Assembly: GCF_014192645.1 (NCBI RefSeq)
Contig: NZ_JACHYE010000001.1
Location: 502,350 to 566,349, forward strand
Source of the DNA: Herbaspirillum sp. Sphag64
Lineage (GTDB): Bacteria; Pseudomonadota; Gammaproteobacteria; Burkholderiales; Burkholderiaceae_D
Direction: 5' to 3'
DNA: 64,000 nucleotides
The translations under genes and the position numbers were made by a program. Positions 18,873 through 28,267 of the stretch are shown here, piece by piece. The first letter of the stretch is position 1; the number at the start of each line of letters is the position of its first letter. The notes beneath the pieces were generated by a model. That model made no database searches and was not told the origin of the DNA. It was given only the letters and a program-made list of their open reading frames with translations.

Positions 18873-20215
18873 TTGGCCGCTGCCACTGTCAATTCGACCA
18901 GCAGACTGTTTGCCATTCTGGTCGCACTGGCCTGCTCTGTGGTTGAACTGTGGATTCCGGCAATCGATTGTGTGGTGGCCGTGATGGCCGCATTGATCTG
19001 ACCAAACGCCGCAGCGACCTGCTCAGAGAGCTGCCGACCATGCTCCACCTGCACTGTGGTCTGGCCATTGATACGCGCAATTTCACGTGCCGCCAGCGTC
19101 GACTTCTCCGCCAGCTTGCGTACTTCATCAGCCACGACCGAAAATCCCAAACCATTCTCACCAGCCCGGGCGGCTTCGATAGCGGCGTTAAACGCCAGCA
19201 GACTGGTCTGGCTGGCAATGTCGGTAATCGTGCGAATGATGTCACCGATTTCATTGGAGGATTTCTGAATTTGCTCGATCGACTCTGCCGAGCGGTTCAG
19301 CACTTCCTGGCCGCTGGCAGTCTTTTCAATCGCAGTATCCGCCTGGCCACTGGTACGCGCAGCATTGCCGGCAATGCTTTCGATCGATTGCGTCAGGCTC
19401 TCCAGTACGGTGGTAATTTCTTCAATTTTCTTGCCGATCAGGATTTCCCGCTCTACTGCAGCGGTAATGTCGAGTGCAAATTTGACAACCTTGTAAGGCT
19501 TGCCTTGCAGGTCAGTGATCGGATTGTAGGTTGCCTGGATCCAGATCTCGGCACCATGATTGCCGATACGTTTATACCGACCGCTCTGAAATTTACCTTC
19601 TGACAGATCCGCCCAGAAAGACCGGTACTCTTGGCTTTGTGCAAAACCCGGAGGGCAAAACATGCTGTGATGCTTGCCGATGACCTGGTCGCTCACGTAG
19701 CCAAAACAGCGCAGGAAATTGGCATTGGCATTGGTGATGTTGCCCTTGAGATCAAACTCAATGATGGCGGTCGATTTGCTCATGGCCTCCAGCATGCTTT
19801 TAGACTCGGCCGCCTGGAGCTTCTTGTCGGTGATATCTGTTGCGAATTTAACCACACGCAAGAGTTTGCCATCGGTGCCAAAAACACCGTTGTAGGATGC
19901 TTGCAACCAGATCAGTCGACCATCCTTGTGCACCCGCACGTACTCACCGCTGTAGGTCTCGCCATTGGCCAGCCCACGCCAAAAGGCTTGATAGTCGGCA
20001 CTGGCAGCATAGTCAGGTGTACAGAAAATCCGATGATGCTGACCAATAATGTCATCAAGGCTATAGCCCATCACCTTCAAGAAATTGCTATTGGCATTGA
20101 CGATACGTCCATCAAGACTGAATTCAATGATCGCCTGAATGCGATCCAAAGCACCAAACACCGACTCCAGATAAGCGGAACGATCTTCGGTCTCCGTGGA
20201 GATAATTGCGTGCAT
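18869..20215 (-). CDS. soluble PAS-PAS methyl-accepting chemoreceptor, BdlA-like
   Basis: A 448-residue cytoplasmic receptor without membrane segments. PAS1 spans about residues 20-125 ([19 protein letters not shown]), PAS2 about 140-245 ([18 protein letters not shown]), and a short MCP signalling domain follows. The signalling domain includes the hairpin tip around [19 protein letters not shown]. The same architecture is found in Pseudomonas BdlA, which links redox or energy signals and c-di-GMP to biofilm dispersal; that function is inferred only. ATG 20215 has AAGGG 7-8 nt upstream, better than the GTG at 20230. It is coupled to the triple-CheW gene by an ATGA overlap. The upstream region carries a 9-bp tandem repeat. 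Confidence 0.9.
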   Translation of the reverse strand: MHAIISTETEDRSAYLESVFGALDRIQAIIEFSLDGRIVNANSNFLKVMGYSLDDIIGQHHRIFCTPDYAASADYQAFWRGLANGETYSGEYVRVHKDGRLIWLQASYNGVFGTDGKLLRVVKFATDITDKKLQAAESKSMLEAMSKSTAIIEFDLKGNITNANANFLRCFGYVSDQVIGKHHSMFCPPGFAQSQEYRSFWADLSEGKFQSGRYKRIGNHGAEIWIQATYNPITDLQGKPYKVVKFALDITAAVEREILIGKKIEEITTVLESLTQSIESIAGNAARTSGQADTAIEKTASGQEVLNRSAESIEQIQKSSNEIGDIIRTITDIASQTSLLAFNAAIEAARAGENGLGFSVVADEVRKLAEKSTLAAREIARINGQTTVQVEHGRQLSEQVAAAFGQINAAITATTQSIAGIHSSTTEQASATRMANSLLVELTVAAAK

Positions 20216-20300
20216 TGACTTACCCTTCACTTTCCTTAAGTTATTTCCCTAAATCAACTGAGTAAAAATAACACGAAATCACAAATTAATAAAAACAATT

Positions 20301-20340
20301 GTGTTTATTGTGTTTATTGTGTTTATTGTGTTTATTGTGT
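20301..20340. repeat. 9-bp tandem repeat, four copies plus a partial
   Basis: GTGTTTATT is repeated exactly at 20301, 20310, 20319 and 20328, and a partial copy follows. On the minus strand this reads AATAAACAC repeats 85-125 bp upstream of the BdlA-like receptor start. Such arrays change copy number by slippage; 9 bp is close to one helical turn. Confidence 0.92.
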
Positions 20341-20787
20341 TTTTTAAGCAATGCCGAAAAATTAGATAGTGTGTTTTTATTTTTCATGCATAACTCAATA
20401 AAAAAACTTCTTCTTTTGCTATCTAGCACTCATTTTGAAACAAATGAGAGCGATATATGGCCAAGAGTGCGAAAAAAGCTTGTTGGGAACACCGGAATAT
20501 CCGCAGCTTTCAACAATACCGAATTACACTTCTTCATCCCTTGACAACCGTTCGGACAGTTTGCATCAGGCAGATTGGCTGCATACCAGAGCACGGCCGC
20601 ACATTGGATCGATTGGCACGAATAAAGACGATGAAAAATGCCATTAGATTTGCTACTCACATAAGGATCGTGACGCGCTTACGACGAAACGATCATTAAA
20701 TCGTTGCAACTTTATCGAAAAATGCGATTTTTATGATATTAATGTGAGCAATAGCCTTACTTTCCCGCAATAACGATCACACGCCTC

Positions 20788-20823
20788 CTGCCAGACGCTG
20801 CTACCCGTAACAGCGTCTGGCAG
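20788..20823. repeat. perfect 13-bp inverted repeat upstream of the 4HB chemoreceptor
   Basis: CTGCCAGACGCTG (20788-20800) and CAGCGTCTGGCAG (20811-20823) with a 10-nt spacer. No T-tract follows on either strand. It lies 90 bp before the receptor start and may be a regulator site or a leader hairpin. Confidence 0.7.
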
Positions 20824-20913
20824 CATTGGTCATTCGTGCTCCTGCGGCAGCAACTCGCACCGTCTTTGTAGTCTTGCTTCACAACAGTCGCAACTTACTT
20901 AACGGAGAACAGC

Positions 20914-22638
20914 ATGAGAATGACAGACGTCAGGATCAGTGTGAGATTGGGAGTTTGCTTCGCGGGACTGGTTGTCTTGATGGGGCTAATTGCCACCTTG
21001 GGGGTGCGTAGCCTGATCGGCACGACTAACAGCACGCGAATAATCGTCCACGAGCGCTACGCCAAGGTCTTGCTGGTGTCTACGCTCACCGAAGATGTCA
21101 ACACCAATGCTCGGACACTGCGTAACTTGCTGCTGGCACGCAATCCAGAGGAGGCGCAACGCTACTTTGATATGTTGAGCGAGGGACTCGCCACCAGCGG
21201 TGAAGTCACGAAGAAGCTCGAAGCGATGACTGTCACTGGTGAAGAACAGCAACTGATGCAAACCTTCCTCCACACCCGAGATGCTTACCGCGACGCGCGC
21301 AATAATTTACTCGAACTGATCAAACAAAATAAAAAAAACGAAGCAGTTGACTATCTTTTCGGGACGCTCAGAGAATACCAAAATGCCTTCACTGCCGCAT
21401 TGCGCAAGCTTGAGCAATACCAGACTGCACAAATGGAAATGAGCAGCGACAAGAACGAGCTCGCAGCGCATTCAGCAATCCAGTCAATGATTGCCGTCTC
21501 GGTACTCGCTATTATATTTTCGTTTTTTGCGGCAATCAGTATCACCCGCTCCATCACGCGGCCACTCAATGAAGCTGTCAAAACGGCGAGTGCCGTTGCT
21601 GCCGGCGATCTGACCATGCAGATTGACACCGCAGCCAAGGACGAAACGGGCACCCTATTGCGCGCCCTCAAGACGATGAATAGCAATCTGCTCGACATTG
21701 TCAGCGAGGTAAAACGCAGTACTGACACCATCACCACCGCTTCGAGTGAAATTGCCCACGGCAATATGGACCTTTCTTCACGCACCGAGCAGCAAGCAGG
21801 TGCGCTCGAAGAAACTGCCTCCTCAATGGAACAACTGACCTCTGCCGTTAAGGAAAATGCCACCCATGCCTTGCAAGCGCAGGCACTAGGCAAGTCGGCC
21901 TCTGAAGTGGCGAGTCAAGGCGGAGAAATGGTGGACCATGTGGTCGATACCATGCGCCGCATTGATGCGTCTTCGCACAAAATTGTCGAGATCATCGGTG
22001 TCATTGATGGCATCGCCTTCCAGACCAATATCCTGGCACTCAACGCCGCTGTCGAAGCCGCCCGTGCAGGCGAACAGGGACGCGGTTTTGCTGTCGTGGC
22101 GGGTGAAGTGCGTAGTCTGGCTCAGCGCAGTGCCGCTGCCGCCAAGGAGATCAAGGAGCTGATCCAGTCTTCAGTGGACACCGTCAGCAGTGGCAGCGAG
22201 ATTGTTGCCCGTGCCGGCGACACGATGCATGCAGTGGTACAAAGTGTGAAATCCGTCACCGATGTGGTCGCCGAAATCAGCTCTGCCAGCAAGGAGCAAA
22301 GTGAAGGCATCGAGCAGATCAACCTGGCCATTACCCAGATGGATCAGGTCACGCAGCAGAATGCAGCACTGGTCGAGCAAGCCGCTGCCGCTTCACAGGC
22401 ATTACTGGAGCAGGCCGAACGACTGGAGCGTACGGTCAGTGTTTTCAAGACCAATTACAGGGATGTCACTACCCTTGGCAATGCGCGCCAGCGGCAATCA
22501 GCAACCCTGGATAGTGCCGCGGCACCACGTACCTTGTCAGCACAGAGCAAGTCGCGCCGTGAAAAAGACAATCCACGTGCTCTCGCCGTGGACCAACTTG
22601 CAAGTGCAACCAAAAGCCACGAGTGGGAGCAATTTTAA
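20914..22638 (+). CDS. methyl-accepting chemotaxis protein with 4HB sensor domain
   Basis: A transmembrane chemoreceptor of 574 residues. Helix 1 is about residues 10-32, followed by a periplasmic four-helix-bundle domain (about 35-190). Helix 2 is about 190-212, followed by HAMP (about 213-265) and a long cytoplasmic coiled coil. The signalling tip contains [24 protein letters not shown]. The C-terminus is EWEQF, close to the xWxxF pentapeptide that tethers CheR/CheB in Tar/Tsr-type receptors, so adaptation enzymes probably dock here. CGGAGAA precedes the ATG. The ligand cannot be inferred from sequence. Confidence 0.95.
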   Translation: MRMTDVRISVRLGVCFAGLVVLMGLIATLGVRSLIGTTNSTRIIVHERYAKVLLVSTLTEDVNTNARTLRNLLLARNPEEAQRYFDMLSEGLATSGEVTKKLEAMTVTGEEQQLMQTFLHTRDAYRDARNNLLELIKQNKKNEAVDYLFGTLREYQNAFTAALRKLEQYQTAQMEMSSDKNELAAHSAIQSMIAVSVLAIIFSFFAAISITRSITRPLNEAVKTASAVAAGDLTMQIDTAAKDETGTLLRALKTMNSNLLDIVSEVKRSTDTITTASSEIAHGNMDLSSRTEQQAGALEETASSMEQLTSAVKENATHALQAQALGKSASEVASQGGEMVDHVVDTMRRIDASSHKIVEIIGVIDGIAFQTNILALNAAVEAARAGEQGRGFAVVAGEVRSLAQRSAAAAKEIKELIQSSVDTVSSGSEIVARAGDTMHAVVQSVKSVTDVVAEISSASKEQSEGIEQINLAITQMDQVTQQNAALVEQAAAASQALLEQAERLERTVSVFKTNYRDVTTLGNARQRQSATLDSAAAPRTLSAQSKSRREKDNPRALAVDQLASATKSHEWEQF

Positions 22639-22662
22639 GGACCAATTCAAGGACTGACATCC

Positions 22663-22689
22663 GGCGACCTTGCCATTGCGGCGGTCGCC
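22663..22689. terminator. weak bidirectional terminator-like hairpin
   Basis: GGCGACC (22663-22669) pairs with GGTCGCC (22683-22689) in the 56-bp space between two convergent stop codons. There is no T-tract, so strong intrinsic termination is not expected. Confidence 0.3.
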
Positions 22690-22694
22690 AGAGG

Positions 22695-22961
22695 TCAGAC
22701 GCTGAACATCGCCGTCCTGTGTTTTTCCTGTTCACGTTTGGCACTGATTTTCAGTCGCTTCAGCCACCATCCGTAATCCCCAAGTTGTTCAATGCCTGCG
22801 CCAGTCACTGACCCAACATCGACCTGACCGGCGGCGTTGAGGCACGATGGCGGCGCAATGTGCTGGGCAATGCAATAGCGGAGAGCTTCTTTCTGCCGTC
22901 CCTCGTTGAGCAATGCCAGACAGGCGCCAGAATGAATGAGCGCTTGTTGATGAAAATTCAT
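22695..22961 (-). CDS. small protein of unknown function with a helical-pair motif
   Basis: An 88-residue predicted cytoplasmic protein starting MNFHQQALIHSGACLALL. The first half looks like a tetratricopeptide-style helix pair (the ALIHSGACLALLNEGRQKEA segment), and the C-terminus is basic. A longer in-frame extension upstream looks non-coding in composition. It has only a weak purine stretch before the ATG. It is convergent with the 4HB chemoreceptor gene. Unknown family; called as a probable but unproven gene. Confidence 0.5.
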   Translation of the reverse strand: MNFHQQALIHSGACLALLNEGRQKEALRYCIAQHIAPPSCLNAAGQVDVGSVTGAGIEQLGDYGWWLKRLKISAKREQEKHRTAMFSV

Positions 22962-23244
22962 GTCTCGACTTTTATCGTTAATTTGACAAACCACCTTCGT
23001 ATTTGATGGCTTGTGGCAACAAGATACCGGGAAATGATGAGCCGGCCTATCAGGAAATTCCGGGGATAATCGATAGTCGGTGTAGCAACTACGCATCACC
23101 TGATCCTCAATGATAGACGCCATCGCCAATAGGAACCGGAGACAGCAAGATTTCAGACTGAGCGCATTAGAATAGGCGGCAGTCGCAGAAAGCGATCCGT
23201 TTTTTGATTTCCCCAGACTTCCCAATCAAACCAAAGGTATTCCC

Positions 23245-25131
23245 TTGTCGAGCACTTCAGACTTTCAGCGCCCCCCGGATCGAGTGGCAGGCATCTTAGG
23301 AACAGCCACCGTGCTGGCACTGCTGTATTTTGGACGCGACGTCCTGATCCCGGTCACACTGGCGATCATTCTGAGCTTGCTGATTACCCCGTTCATTCAC
23401 CGCCTACGCCGCATCGGCCTTGGACAGACCGTTTCCGTTGGCGTCGCCGTGGTAGCACTGGCATTCGCCGTCGCCGCCGTCGGACTGACCATCGGCTCGC
23501 AAGTCATCCGGCTTGGTGCCAGCATGCCGCAATATGCCGATACGATCCGTAGCAAGGCAGCGGAACTGGACGCATTGACATTAGGCCGGGTGGGTCAACT
23601 CAGTGGGCAGGCCGGGCACTGGATCGAACACTTATCCGACAATCAGGACAGCAATAGCAAAACACGCAAGACGCTGACCAGCAACCCCGCCCGCACCCCA
23701 ATTGAAGTCGAAATCCACGAACCAGCGCCCAAACCGTTGCAGTTGCTGACGCGGATCCTGGCGTCGGTCTGGGCGCCGCTGGAAACGGCTGGTATTGTCT
23801 TCGTCGTACTGATCTTTGTGCTGCTGGAACACGAGGCCCTGCGTGACCGCTTTATCCGCTTGGCTGGCGGTCATGATTTACGGGCAACAACCATCGCGGT
23901 GAATGACGCAGGTGAACGCTTGTCGCGTTTTTTTGTATCGCAGTTTGCGGTCAATATCGGAGTGGGCGCACTGGTCTGGCTGGGGCTGGCCATTCTTGGC
24001 TTGTCGCAGGCATTGCTGTGGGGAGCGATGGCAGCGATTCTGCGCTTTATTCCCTATGTAGGAGTCTGGATTGCCGCCTGCTGCGCCACGCTGCTGGCAG
24101 CCGCAATCGACCCTGGCTGGTCACTGGCGATCATGACGCTGCTGGTATTTTTAGTCATCGAAGTCATATTTGCACAACTGGTCGAGCCACAGCTGTATGG
24201 TCATACCACGGGCTTATCCCCTCTCTCGGTGGTGTTAGCGGCAATTTTCTGGAGCTGGATCTGGGGCCCGGTGGGTCTGGTGCTGTCGACGCCGCTGACC
24301 TTGTGCCTGGTAGTTGCTGGCCGGTATTTCCGGGCGCTTAACATGTTTGAGATTCTACTGGGCGAGATCCCTGCGCTGACTTTGCCGCAAAATTTCTATC
24401 AGCGCGCTCTCTCGGGCGACATTCAGGAAATCATCACCAGTGCGCGCCGCATCCTCAAGCGCAAATCCTTTGCGGCCTATTGCGACTCGGTCCTGATTCC
24501 CGCACTTCATCTGGCACGTGCCGATCTGGACGCCAATACCATCAGCAAGAGTGAACAGATGCGGGTCGGTGGTGCGATTGCTTCGGTGATCGAGGCGCTC
24601 GGTGAAAGCCCTCGCTGGTGGCCGCAATACAAGCGTATTTCACTGCTGGAAGACGTCAATCTCGGACGTCAGCTACGCCGTCGCCGCGAGGCGGTCATTG
24701 GTACGACGCAGGGCTCTTTTGACGTCCCTGCCGGCACAATCGTGCTGGCCATCGGTGCCGGCTCTGACGGCGATGAACTGGCCGCCGAAATTCTGGTACG
24801 CATCCTGCGCAAGCAAAATATCGACGCGCGCCACATCACGCTGACCGAATTGCAAGGCACACCGCCAGAGGATGTCAAACCGGGCATTGTGGCGCTGTTT
24901 TGCCTGGTGAGTATCGAACCGGTCAAGGAACAGTTACAGATTGAGGCGGCGTTGAGTTTTTTGCAGCAAAGGCTGGTTCAGGTCCGGCAGGAAGTCCTGA
25001 TCATCGACAACCCGTTCGAACGGCAGCAACTGCGAGATCTGCAGAGCACGATCCCGCATCACGTCAGTCACACTTTCGAGGAAGCTGCGCAGGCTTGCCA
25101 GCGTGCCTTGCGACCGGAAGATAAAGGATAA
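23245..25131 (+). CDS. AI-2E-family permease with large cytoplasmic C-terminal domain
   Basis: A 628-residue protein. Residues about 12-360 are the seven-to-eight-helix AI-2E/PerM permease core, with SQFAVNIGVGALVWLGLA, RFIPYVGVWIA and the conserved EPQLYGHTTGLSPLSVV. Residues about 361-628 form an added soluble domain: a helical segment (about 385-470), then an alternating beta/alpha segment (about 495-620) with IVLAIGAGSDGDELAAEIL at its start. Family members export quorum signals or act as antiporters; substrate unknown here. The start is TTG at 23245 with AAAGG seven bases upstream; no ATG occurs until residue 94. Confidence 0.88.
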   Translation: MSSTSDFQRPPDRVAGILGTATVLALLYFGRDVLIPVTLAIILSLLITPFIHRLRRIGLGQTVSVGVAVVALAFAVAAVGLTIGSQVIRLGASMPQYADTIRSKAAELDALTLGRVGQLSGQAGHWIEHLSDNQDSNSKTRKTLTSNPARTPIEVEIHEPAPKPLQLLTRILASVWAPLETAGIVFVVLIFVLLEHEALRDRFIRLAGGHDLRATTIAVNDAGERLSRFFVSQFAVNIGVGALVWLGLAILGLSQALLWGAMAAILRFIPYVGVWIAACCATLLAAAIDPGWSLAIMTLLVFLVIEVIFAQLVEPQLYGHTTGLSPLSVVLAAIFWSWIWGPVGLVLSTPLTLCLVVAGRYFRALNMFEILLGEIPALTLPQNFYQRALSGDIQEIITSARRILKRKSFAAYCDSVLIPALHLARADLDANTISKSEQMRVGGAIASVIEALGESPRWWPQYKRISLLEDVNLGRQLRRRREAVIGTTQGSFDVPAGTIVLAIGAGSDGDELAAEILVRILRKQNIDARHITLTELQGTPPEDVKPGIVALFCLVSIEPVKEQLQIEAALSFLQQRLVQVRQEVLIIDNPFERQQLRDLQSTIPHHVSHTFEEAAQACQRALRPEDKG

Positions 25132-25150
25132 AACTGCTGCTAAGCTGTCA

Positions 25151-25178
25151 CTACCCGTATTGGCGGCAAAACGGGTAG
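25151..25178 (+). terminator. hairpin after the AI-2E-family gene
   Basis: CTACCCGT (25151-25158) and ACGGGTAG (25171-25178) form a perfect 8-bp stem with a 12-nt loop, 20 bp past the stop codon. It lacks a real T-tract, so it is a weak or partial terminator at best. Confidence 0.4.
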
Positions 25179-25232
25179 TATTCCACCTACCCTTTCTTAA
25201 GGGCAATTATTTGTCATTCGGGATAAAAGCTT

Positions 25233-25955
25233 ATGAAAAAGATCGCCCTCAACGTCAAAGATGACGTCTACAGCTCGTTGGAACGGGATTTCAACAGTTT
25301 CGTCCGGGTCTCGCTGAAATGCGATTCGCAGTTTATTGCCCCCTCTTTTGATAATTTTCTGCTGGCGAAACTCTCGGACAACACGACTTTCCTGACCGAT
25401 GATGCGGTCAAGAATCTGATGTTGTCGGGCCAATATGCATGGGCCAAACGTGCACTGGACAAGGAGTTTCCGGATGTGGTAGCAATCTTGATCGGCCAGG
25501 CATCGACCTATGGTTTCCATCTGACCATCAACCATGAGTGGACTGCGGAGGAGTTGAAGATTTCCTCCAAGGCGTGGGCAACCTCGATTGTCAAACAGGC
25601 ACAGGGGGACGAGGAGCAGATTGATATTCTGGCAGCACAAATCCGCTCTTCGGCCATCACCGTTACTGAAGTCGAAGAAAAATTGAAGACACCTGCCTAT
25701 CGGGTGGCTAAAGCCTTGCGTCAGCAGTTACGGGACGCCCGTATTGCGGTCAATCATGCCAGCGGCAGAGCAGCCCGCGAAAATCTTGGTGCCTTGCGCA
25801 GTCTGCTTAGTTTGGGTGTCGCTTATGGGCTGCTCAATGAGAAAGAAGAGCAGAAGCTCATGGATGAGCTCAAGCAGAAGAAACCGCATCTGTTCGAGGA
25901 AGAAAAGACTTGCTGGGACCGCTTTATGATGTGGTGGCGTAGCGTGTTTGGTTGA
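25233..25955 (+). CDS. protein of unknown function, 240 residues
   Basis: A soluble, strongly helical protein without signal peptide. Two regions can be told apart: residues 1-120 with mixed structure, and residues 125-225 rich in charged helices (EVEEKLKTPAYRVAKALRQ and ENLGALRSLLSLGVAYGLL), ending in a Trp-rich tail WDRFMMWWRSVFG that could associate with membrane. The gene lies 101 bp after the AI-2E-family permease in the same direction, possibly as a second cistron. I do not recognise the family and assign no function. Confidence 0.75.
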   Translation: MKKIALNVKDDVYSSLERDFNSFVRVSLKCDSQFIAPSFDNFLLAKLSDNTTFLTDDAVKNLMLSGQYAWAKRALDKEFPDVVAILIGQASTYGFHLTINHEWTAEELKISSKAWATSIVKQAQGDEEQIDILAAQIRSSAITVTEVEEKLKTPAYRVAKALRQQLRDARIAVNHASGRAARENLGALRSLLSLGVAYGLLNEKEEQKLMDELKQKKPHLFEEEKTCWDRFMMWWRSVFG

Positions 25956-26371
25956 CACGAATGGCCTGAGAATCGGCCGAGGCGGGAATGGCAGAGCGTT
26001 CTTTTTTGAAGCGCTGTCTGGACTTACCCGCCATTCAGTTTTAGAAATTAAAAATGCTTCAATACTTCCGCCACGGTCAAACCAGTCCCCCAACAGGCCA
26101 ACATTACTGCGCTTGATTTCGCCTCTTGGCAACATATCAACTTCCCGTAGTTTTCAGCATAACATCCTGCTACACGTCTTTCTGTAATGCTCAATCAGCA
26201 GTACAGCGGCAAAAGGAGACGCGCAGTCTGTCCATCGCCACTCCACTCTGTCATGGCTAATATCGACGCATTGAATAGCGCCGTTCACCAGGCCCATTCA
26301 TTCGGACTTGCAGTTGCAATGTACCGTTCCAGATCGCGCCGATGTCGCGATTGTCGACTGGGGAGCCTGAC
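25956..26371. other. 416-bp intergenic region, nothing assignable
   Basis: Sits before the dCache chemoreceptor. Short open frames here lack ribosome binding sites and look like chance. A weak imperfect hairpin near 26000 is followed by nothing terminator-like. The GGGGAGCC ribosome binding site of the next gene lies at its right end. Confidence 0.6.
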
Positions 26372-28258
26372 ATGATTTCTTCGATTCGTACCAAAATACT
26401 ATTAATTACCGCTGGCACGGTGATTTTCTCTCTCGCCCTGACCAGTGGTGTCATCTATGCACTGGTCCGTGCGGATAATTTACGTAGCATCCGTCAAAAT
26501 CTGGAATCGCTCACAACGGCAAATTCGCTGGCTATTGCTGATTGGGCAAATGCGAAGGAAGTTGCCGTCACGGCTACTGCTGCGGAGGTCGATCATGGCG
26601 ATCCGAGAGGTATTGTCAAAAGCTTGTTAAGGTCGGGTGGCTTCTCGCTCACTACTGCTGGCTGGCAAGACAAGTCTTTCGTCTCTACAACGCCCGGTCT
26701 ACCAGCAGACTACGACCCCACGATACGGCCTTGGTACAAGGAAAGCATCAAGGAAATAGCACCCTTGATTACCCAACCATATCGATCGGCAACTGGTGTC
26801 ATTCTTGTTTCTTTTACGGCACCGGTATTGCGAGATGGCAAAGCAGAAGGCGTAGTGGCCGGTGGCGTATCGCTAGAAAAAGTGAAAGACGTCATCGCCG
26901 CTATTCATCCAACACCATCAAGCATTGGTTTCGTGGTCGATACCGATGGTGTCATCATTGCCCATCCCGACGAAGGGTTGTTACTCAAGCCGGCGACCGG
27001 CGTATTGCCATCGCTGACCCCCGACGCTCTTGCGTCAATGACTTCCAGTACAGACTTGGTGGAAGCAAGGATGAATGGTGAATTAAAGTTATTGCGCGCC
27101 AAATCCATACCCGGTACGCGCTGGATGCTGATCATTTCACTCGATCAACATGAAGCAACGGCGGGAATGCGTAGTGTCCTGACAGCATCCGTCATCGCCG
27201 TGGTGTTATTGGCAGTGTTGGCGACAGCAGTTGGCGGCATCATGACGGGACGAGCGTTCCTCCGACTATCTCAGGCACGCGATGCGATGAATGAAATTGG
27301 CTCCGGCACTGGCGATCTGACGCAGCGTCTTCCCGTCACCGGTGACGACGAAGTGGCGCAGATCGCGCGATCTTTTAATAGTTTTGTCGAGAAAATTGCA
27401 ATCGTTTTGACACAGATCCGGGACGGCAGCGCATCTCTTTCAATGGCGACCCGCGATATCGAATCCGGCAATCGAGATCTGTCTTATCGGACCGAAATAG
27501 CGGCGGGCAATCTACAAGAAACGTCCGCTTCGCTCGAGCAACTCACTGGTTCGGTCGAACATTCAGCTGAGGCGTCTAAACAGGTCGTAAAGCTTGCGAA
27601 TACGGCTAGTGCGAGTGCAATCATGGGGCATCAAATTATGTCCGGAGTGGTATCAACTATGGATGATATTGCCAGATCCTCCTCTAATATCGTCAACATT
27701 ATCAGTGTCATTGACGGCATTGCCTTCCAGACCAACATCCTTGCACTCAACGCATCCGTTGAAGCCGCGCGAGCAGGTGAAAACGGCCGTGGCTTTGCCG
27801 TGGTCGCCAGCGAAGTACGCAACCTGGCGCAGCGCAGCGCCGCCGCCGCACGGGAAATCAAAGAACTGATCACCAGGTCCGAAGCCAGTGTCAAATCGGG
27901 TATCACGCGTGTTCAGGAGGCTGGCAACAATATGACGGAGATCGTTGATAATATCCAACGCGTAACTAGTATCATCGAAGAGATCAACGTATCAATGCGT
28001 GAGCAAAGTCAGGGGATAGGACAGATCAACCTTGCTGTCGCAGAGATGGATAATTCAACGCAGAAAAATGCAGCTTTGGTAGAACAGGCGGCAGCAGCTT
28101 CAGCGACACTCAAGGATGAAGCTGCCAAACTCAATGCGTTGGTGGCGTCATTTCAACTAGAGGCAAAGTCATCAACGCGCACTACCACCTTGCAGGCCCT
28201 AGTGCCAACTGAAACGACAGATCATTGGCCCGCGATGCTGGCGATTCATCAACGATGA
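26372..28258 (+). CDS. methyl-accepting chemotaxis protein with dCache_1 sensor
   Basis: A transmembrane receptor of 628 residues. Helix 1 is about residues 8-30, the periplasmic double-Cache domain about 35-272, helix 2 about 275-300, then HAMP and an MCP signalling domain with [20 protein letters not shown]. The distal dCache pocket shows RPWYK (Arg119, Trp121, Tyr122) and a later Tyr137, as in amino-acid-binding receptors. However, the position of the ligand-amino-binding aspartate is Gly165 ([10 protein letters not shown]). No CheR-tethering pentapeptide ends the protein. ATG 26372 is fixed by GGGGAGCC upstream; an earlier in-frame ATG lacks one. Confidence 0.94.
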   Translation: MISSIRTKILLITAGTVIFSLALTSGVIYALVRADNLRSIRQNLESLTTANSLAIADWANAKEVAVTATAAEVDHGDPRGIVKSLLRSGGFSLTTAGWQDKSFVSTTPGLPADYDPTIRPWYKESIKEIAPLITQPYRSATGVILVSFTAPVLRDGKAEGVVAGGVSLEKVKDVIAAIHPTPSSIGFVVDTDGVIIAHPDEGLLLKPATGVLPSLTPDALASMTSSTDLVEARMNGELKLLRAKSIPGTRWMLIISLDQHEATAGMRSVLTASVIAVVLLAVLATAVGGIMTGRAFLRLSQARDAMNEIGSGTGDLTQRLPVTGDDEVAQIARSFNSFVEKIAIVLTQIRDGSASLSMATRDIESGNRDLSYRTEIAAGNLQETSASLEQLTGSVEHSAEASKQVVKLANTASASAIMGHQIMSGVVSTMDDIARSSSNIVNIISVIDGIAFQTNILALNASVEAARAGENGRGFAVVASEVRNLAQRSAAAAREIKELITRSEASVKSGITRVQEAGNNMTEIVDNIQRVTSIIEEINVSMREQSQGIGQINLAVAEMDNSTQKNAALVEQAAAASATLKDEAAKLNALVASFQLEAKSSTRTTTLQALVPTETTDHWPAMLAIHQR

Positions 28259-28267
28259 TGACGGTAC

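Larger units (their letters stand above)
20216..20913. other. 698-bp divergent intergenic region, AT-rich with repeat and hairpin
   Basis: Separates the BdlA-like receptor from the 4HB chemoreceptor. It holds the 9-bp tandem repeat at 20301-20340, a perfect 13-bp hairpin at 20788-20823 and long A/T-rich stretches. I found no convincing gene and no clear sigma-28 promoter. Confidence 0.7.

Noticed and set aside
20301-20340. Short regular repeat array as a possible CRISPR
   Set aside because: The 9-bp units are contiguous without spacers, and no cas genes are present.
20697-20730. Possible sigma-28 (flagellar) promoter upstream of the 4HB chemoreceptor
   Set aside because: TAAA is present, but the best downstream match to the -10 consensus has five of eight bases and the wrong spacing.
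22962-23225. N-terminal extension of the 88-residue minus-strand protein
   Set aside because: The added 88 residues are Cys/Ser-rich and irregular, look like translated non-coding DNA, and include the promoter region of the AI-2E-family gene.
25728-26135. Minus-strand open frame covering the intergenic region before the dCache receptor
   Set aside because: It overlaps the 3' end of a better gene, has no good start signal and a non-protein-like composition.
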